A stretch of DNA of 64,000 nt from positions 1 through 64,000 of the forward strand of contig CAZLRW010000005.1 in the NCBI GenBank assembly GCA_964561925.1, in the 5' to 3' direction. The notes under the pieces are model-generated. The model made no database searches. It saw nothing but the letters and a program-made list of their open reading frames with translations, and was not told the DNA's origin. Positions 60,767 to 64,000 of this stretch are shown in pieces. The position numbers were made by a program, and so were the translations under genes. Source of the stretch: SZUA-430 sp964561925 (GTDB taxonomy: Bacteria > Pseudomonadota > Alphaproteobacteria > Micropepsales > Micropepsaceae). Position 1 is the stretch's first letter. The number at the start of each line of letters is the position of its first letter.

Positions 60767-62202
60767 TGCCGAACCCGGCGCCCCCCATTGCACGACTGCC
60801 GCTGGCGACGAAGCTCGCTTACGGCATCGGCGCCGTCGCCTACGGCGTGAAGGACAACGGCTTCGGCTTTTTCCTTCTGATGTTCTACAGCCAAGTGGTC
60901 GGCCTCGACGCGGGGCTCGTCGGTCTGGCGATCATGGTCGCGCTCATCCTCGACGCGATCAGCGACCCGATCGTCGGCTACTGGTCCGACAATCTTCATT
61001 CGAAGTGGGGCAGGCGCCATCCGTTCCTCTACGCCTCCGCCGTGCCGGTTGCGTTGACGTATTACCTGATCTGGGCGCCGCCCGTCGGTTGGTCGAACGA
61101 GGCGCTGTTCTGGTACCTGCTCGTCCTCGCGATCCTGATCCGCACGTTCATCACGTTCAACGAAACGCCCAGTTCCGCGCTCACCCCCGAACTCACCGAC
61201 AACTACGACGAACGCTCCTCGCTCATCTCCTACCGTCTCTATTTCGGCTGGACCGGCGGCAACGCGATGTCGGTCCTGATGTTCATGGTCCTGTTCCCGG
61301 CCTTCGCGGTGGGCGCCGCCAGCGGTCAGTTCAATCGCGACGCCTACGCGCTCTACGGCGAGATCGCGGGCGTGCTGATCTTCGCCTCGATCCTGATTTC
61401 GGCGGCGGGCACCCATTCGCGCATCCCGCACCTGAAACTGCCGCCGCCCAAGCGCAAGCTGACGCTGGGCATGATCTTCAAGGAGATGGCCGAGACGCTT
61501 TCGAACCGCTCGTTTCTGGCGCTGTTCGTGGCCGGCGTCTTCGGCGCGATCGCAGCCGGCATGTCGGCCGCGCTCACGTTCTACATCGCGACCTATTTCT
61601 GGGGATTCACGCCGCTGCAGATCGGCATCATGACAATCGGCGTGTTCCTCTCCGCCGTGATCGGTGCGGTGATGGCGCCGATCGTCACCCGCACGATCGG
61701 CAAGCGCCGGGGCGCCATGATCATCGGCCTCATCGCGTTCTTAGGCTCGCCGCTGCCCGTCGTGTTGAAGCTCGCGGGCCTTCTGCCGGACAACGCGCAA
61801 TTCGTGTTCTGGTTCGTCTTCATCGCGGGCGTCGTCGACGTCGGCTTCATCATCTGCTTCCAGATCCTGGCCGCCTCGATGATGGCCGACCTGGTGGAGC
61901 AGGCGGAACTGAAGACTGGCCGCCGCTCCGAAGGCACGTTCATCGCCGCCGCCACGTTCAGCCGCAAGATGGTCTCGGGCCTCGGCGTTTTGGCCGCAAG
62001 CGCGGTGCTGGCGCTCGCAGGCCTCAAAGCCGGCGCCGAACCCGCGGATGTTGCGCCCGACGTTCTCTGGAACCTGGGCGCTTACTATGTCCCCATAATT
62101 CTCTCGCTCTGGATGGCGATGATGGCCGCGATGGCGTTCTACCGCCTCGAGCGTGAGGAACACGAAGACAACCTCCGCCGCCTGGCGGAGCGCAACGCCT
62201 GA
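60766..62202 (+). CDS. GPH-family (glycoside/pentoside/hexuronide:cation) symporter
   Basis: The 478-residue protein has about 12 membrane segments and GPH signatures near the N terminus (KLAYGIGAVAYGVKDNGFGFFLLMFYSQVVGL; ISDPIVGYWSDNLHSKWGRRHPFLY). It imports sugars or related solutes with a cation. The ATG at 60766 shares its first base with the stop of the gene before it. Substrate unknown; coupling to a secreted papain-like protein may hint at a peptidoglycan-derived substrate, which is speculation. Confidence 0.85.
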   Translation: MPNPAPPIARLPLATKLAYGIGAVAYGVKDNGFGFFLLMFYSQVVGLDAGLVGLAIMVALILDAISDPIVGYWSDNLHSKWGRRHPFLYASAVPVALTYYLIWAPPVGWSNEALFWYLLVLAILIRTFITFNETPSSALTPELTDNYDERSSLISYRLYFGWTGGNAMSVLMFMVLFPAFAVGAASGQFNRDAYALYGEIAGVLIFASILISAAGTHSRIPHLKLPPPKRKLTLGMIFKEMAETLSNRSFLALFVAGVFGAIAAGMSAALTFYIATYFWGFTPLQIGIMTIGVFLSAVIGAVMAPIVTRTIGKRRGAMIIGLIAFLGSPLPVVLKLAGLLPDNAQFVFWFVFIAGVVDVGFIICFQILAASMMADLVEQAELKTGRRSEGTFIAAATFSRKMVSGLGVLAASAVLALAGLKAGAEPADVAPDVLWNLGAYYVPIILSLWMAMMAAMAFYRLEREEHEDNLRRLAERNA

Positions 62203-62218
62203 CGCGCGGCGGCGCGGA

Positions 62219-62587
62219 CTACCGTCTCTTCGGTTGAGCGGCCGGCACGTGATAGAGCGACGACACTTGCCCGTCGATCTTCAGGCGCTTCAGGTTCTTT
62301 TCCTTCGCGACGATGCGCACGCACTTGCCCATGAAGTTGCGATGCTCGCACAACACCCAGTCGCGCCCGCCCTTGACCTGCACGCTGATGATCACGTCGT
62401 TGAAGTTCAGCTTGGCGAGGCTCGGCACCGGACGATCGAACGTCATCGAACGGCCCTTGAAGTTCGGCTGGTCGAAGACGGTGATCGTCGGCACCGGCGG
62501 CGGGGCGGGCGGCGTCGCGGCAACCGCGGCACCGGCCGCAACCGCGATCAATGCACCGGCGATCAAAGCAACTTGGGTCGTCTTCAT
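62219..62587 (-). CDS. Secreted beta/gamma-crystallin-type protein
   Basis: From the ATG at 62587 (GGAG 6 bases upstream) the protein is 122 residues with a signal peptide (about 1-25, ALIAGALIAVAAGAAVAA). One beta/gamma-crystallin unit pair follows: ITVFDQPNFKGRSMTFDRPVPSLAKLNFNDVIISVQVKGGRDWVLCEHRNFMGKCVRI. Two cysteines may form a disulphide. Bacterial members often bind calcium, but the usual D/N-x-(S/T)-S box is not obvious. Function unknown. Confidence 0.78.
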   Translation of the reverse strand: MKTTQVALIAGALIAVAAGAAVAATPPAPPPVPTITVFDQPNFKGRSMTFDRPVPSLAKLNFNDVIISVQVKGGRDWVLCEHRNFMGKCVRIVAKEKNLKRLKIDGQVSSLYHVPAAQPKRR

Positions 62588-62917
62588 CTCAGTCTCCGTC
62601 GTCGCGCCCGCCTCGGGGCCGATTTTGGCGGGCTGAATTAGGCGCCGCCCAAGGCAAAAGCAACCCCGCCAAACCGCAAGGTTGGCGAGGGAACGCCGGA
62701 AACATCGGATATTCACCCTGAACCGTGCCCGATGCGCCCATTCACCACCCGTTCACGGGGGCCGCAAAACCGCTCCGTGAAGGCCGGTATATCCACAACC
62801 ACTGCGCCTGAAGTTGCGCTGCCGGGCAGGTAGTGAAGCGATCACGAATTCCGGGATCGTGCGCTTTTGCTAAACCTAGTGGTTTACTATCAGGTTCGCT
62901 CGTGGTAGTTAAACCAA
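62588..62917. other. 330-bp gap with ArsR operators
   Basis: Between divergent genes. The right 50 bases contain the two TAAACC-type dyads (see separate entries). The rest shows no gene, terminator or RNA that I can support. Confidence 0.6.
62871..62886. promoter_or_regulatory. ArsR-type operator 1 (TAAACC dyad)
   Basis: TAAACC (62871-62876), TAGT and GGTTTA (62881-62886) form a perfect dyad with 6-base arms, 32 bases before the ArsR start codon. Likely autoregulatory operator. Confidence 0.6.
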
Positions 62918-62925
62918 ATGGTATC
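62910..62925. promoter_or_regulatory. ArsR-type operator 2 overlapping the start codon
   Basis: TAAACC-AAAT-GGTATC keeps the spacing of operator 1 with two mismatches in the right arm, and includes the ATG at 62918. Operator-start overlap is also seen for the ArsR-SRPBCC fusion gene at 12629. Confidence 0.5.
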
Positions 62926-63277
62926 AGATCACGCACAGCGCATCGACGCCGTCTTCCACGCGCTGGCGCACCCGGCGCGCCGCGCGATGCTCACGCGCCT
63001 CGCTGCGAGTGCCAGAAACATCGGTGAGCTTGCGGCGCCCTTCGACATGACGTTCGCCGGCGCCTCGAAGCACGTGCGCGTGCTTGAGCGCGCGGGCCTC
63101 GTCCGCCGGAAGATCGAAGGCCGCACGCACATCTGCACGATCGCGCCCGAGCCGCTGAAGGCCGCAGCCGCGTGGCTCAAGAATCACGAGCATCTCTGGT
63201 CGACGCGGTTGGACGCGCTCGACGCGATGCTGAAGCAAGATCAGGAGGCAGGCAGGTCTCGCAAAGCCAAGCGATGA
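62918..63277 (+). CDS. ArsR-family transcriptional regulator
   Basis: The 119-residue winged-helix protein follows the ArsR pattern: VFHALAHPARRAMLTRLAASARNIGELAAPFDMTFAGASKHVRVLERAGLVRRKIEGRTHICTI. It lacks metal-binding CxC motifs, as do members paired with SRPBCC proteins. It lies 25 bases before an SRPBCC gene, so the pair probably shares a transcript and responds to a ligand through it. Confidence 0.88.
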   Translation: MVSDHAQRIDAVFHALAHPARRAMLTRLAASARNIGELAAPFDMTFAGASKHVRVLERAGLVRRKIEGRTHICTIAPEPLKAAAAWLKNHEHLWSTRLDALDAMLKQDQEAGRSRKAKR

Positions 63278-63302
63278 CCTGCGTTTTCAGGAAGGACCGC
63301 CC

Positions 63303-63776
63303 ATGAGCCATCCGCAGATTTCGCACCACACCGTTTCCCTGACGCGAACGCTCGACGCATCGCCAGCCCGCGTATTCGCCGCTTGGCGCGACGCATCGCG
63401 TCTTGCCCGCTGGTACGTACCGGGCGACGGAACCTGGGAGTCGCGGATCGTCGCACACGAGTTCCGCGTGGGCGGCCGCAAGCACCTGACGTTCGGCCCC
63501 AAGGATGGCCCGCGCTACAGCGAGGACTGCCGCTACGAGGACATCGTCGAGGACAAACGCATCTGCTTCTCGATGACGATCGCAAGCGATGGCGCCCGCA
63601 TGACGACGTCCATGGTGTCAGTGGAGTTCTTCGCCGACGGCGCGCGCACGCAGCTGAAAGTCACCGACCAAATGGCCGTGCTCGACGGCAGCGACGGCCC
63701 CACGAATGCCCGCGAGCGCGAGGCCGGGTGGGTCGAAACGATCGGAAAACTGCCCGCAGAACTCAAGCGCGCCTAA
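63303..63776 (+). CDS. SRPBCC (AHSA1-type) protein
   Basis: The 157-residue protein matches the AHSA1 branch of the START-like fold: VSLTRTLDASPARVFAAWRDASRLARWYVPGD near the start, EFRVGGRKHLTFGPKDG in the middle and EREAGWVETIGKLPAEL at the C-terminal helix. It probably binds a hydrophobic ligand. The ArsR gene upstream is its likely partner. ATG at 63303. Confidence 0.85.
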   Translation: MSHPQISHHTVSLTRTLDASPARVFAAWRDASRLARWYVPGDGTWESRIVAHEFRVGGRKHLTFGPKDGPRYSEDCRYEDIVEDKRICFSMTIASDGARMTTSMVSVEFFADGARTQLKVTDQMAVLDGSDGPTNAREREAGWVETIGKLPAELKRA

Positions 63777-63783
63777 CGCACGC

Positions 63784-64000
63784 TCACGCGAGCGCCACCA
63801 CGCTGATCACCACGTTGAACGCGGTATTCGTCGACGTGCCGCCGTCGATATGCGCGATCGAAGCGCTGACCCGCCCGCCTTGGTCGAGATAGGGTGCAAG
63901 CCGTTCGGCATCGGCGGGCTTAAGCCGCCCGATCTCGCCCAGCCGCGACACCACGCGCACCGCTGCGGGTTCGCCGCCGTCGCGCACGAGTTCGACGTCC
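63784..64000 (-). CDS. HIRAN-like protein, C-terminal part, cut by window edge
   Basis: The frame is open to the window end, so the start lies outside. The visible 71 residues (DVELVRDGGEPAAVRVVSR, LGEIGRLKPADAERLAPYLDQGG, RVSASIAHIDGG) follow the HIRAN pattern of an AV-V segment, a G-L-ADAERLAP helix and a closing strand. HIRAN domains bind DNA ends or damaged DNA. A GTG at 63987 is in frame but sits within the domain. Family call from pattern only. Confidence 0.5.
   Translation of the reverse strand, partial: DVELVRDGGEPAAVRVVSRLGEIGRLKPADAERLAPYLDQGGRVSASIAHIDGGTSTNTAFNVVISVVALA

Overview
This is a GC-rich window of about 64 kb. It suggests the chromosome of a flagellated alphaproteobacterium with Caulobacter-type flagellar control. 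The markers are FliX, FlbY and a FlaEY-like protein next to flgI/flgJ, a DUF6468 gene and a MotE-like gene after fliM, TTAA-N7-TTAA boxes of CtrA type, two sigma-54 (-24/-12) flagellar promoters, and an alphaproteobacterial Nudix-type NAD regulator. The order cannot be fixed from the sequence. No rRNA, tRNA, CRISPR, transposase or integrase was seen.

Layout. 1-5.6 kb: end of a metallo-beta-lactamase-fold hydrolase, mrp (minus), hflK-hflC and a periplasmic HtrA-type protease. 5.7-11.3 kb: flagellar block 1, with a FlaEY-like beta-propeller gene, the minus-strand operon flgI-flgJ-flbY behind a sigma-54 promoter, then fliX and dksA. 11.4-26.5 kb: accessory genes, namely an NTF2-like protein, an ArsR-SRPBCC fusion regulator, a secreted beta-propeller, a GNAT, a lipoprotein serine hydrolase, a cytochrome P450, a type I restriction-modification operon (hsdR-hsdS-hsdM plus a PD-(D/E)XK/DUF5655 gene), an unknown gene preceded by inverted 13-bp tandem arrays, and a nucleotidyltransferase-DUF1488 fusion behind two identically built dyads. 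26.6-36.4 kb: flagellar block 2, with flgF-flgG-flgA-flgH (minus, sigma-54 promoter) divergent from fliL-fliM-DUF6468-motE, then a large AMIN-like/TPR protein behind a CtrA box. 

36.4-41.1 kb: a serine hydrolase and the de novo NAD operon nadA-nadB-nadC, with paired palindromic operators. 41.3-46 kb: an endonuclease/exonuclease/phosphatase protein, then a four-gene unit of receiver, YaiO-like barrel, HEAT protein and family 2 glycosyltransferase. 46-49.3 kb: a CHASE histidine kinase, receiver and HPt phosphorelay on the minus strand. 49.3-51.5 kb: an HD phosphohydrolase, a tyrosine phosphatase and the NAD regulator (nadQ-like) that probably controls the nad operon 9 kb away. 51.5-64 kb: a universal stress protein, a KAS III enzyme, queC-queE, a saccharopine-dehydrogenase-like protein with an apparent CTG start, a glycerophosphodiesterase, several secreted proteins, a GPH-type symporter, a beta/gamma-crystallin protein, an ArsR plus SRPBCC pair, and the end of a HIRAN-like gene.

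The two flagellar blocks would form one cluster if the 11.4-26.5 kb segment were removed. A short repeat of the flgH 3' end at 15.7 kb supports an insertion there. The most unusual items are the nucleotidyltransferase-DUF1488 gene with its two dyads, the inverted 13-bp arrays, the nuclease gene added to the hsd operon, and the CTG start.
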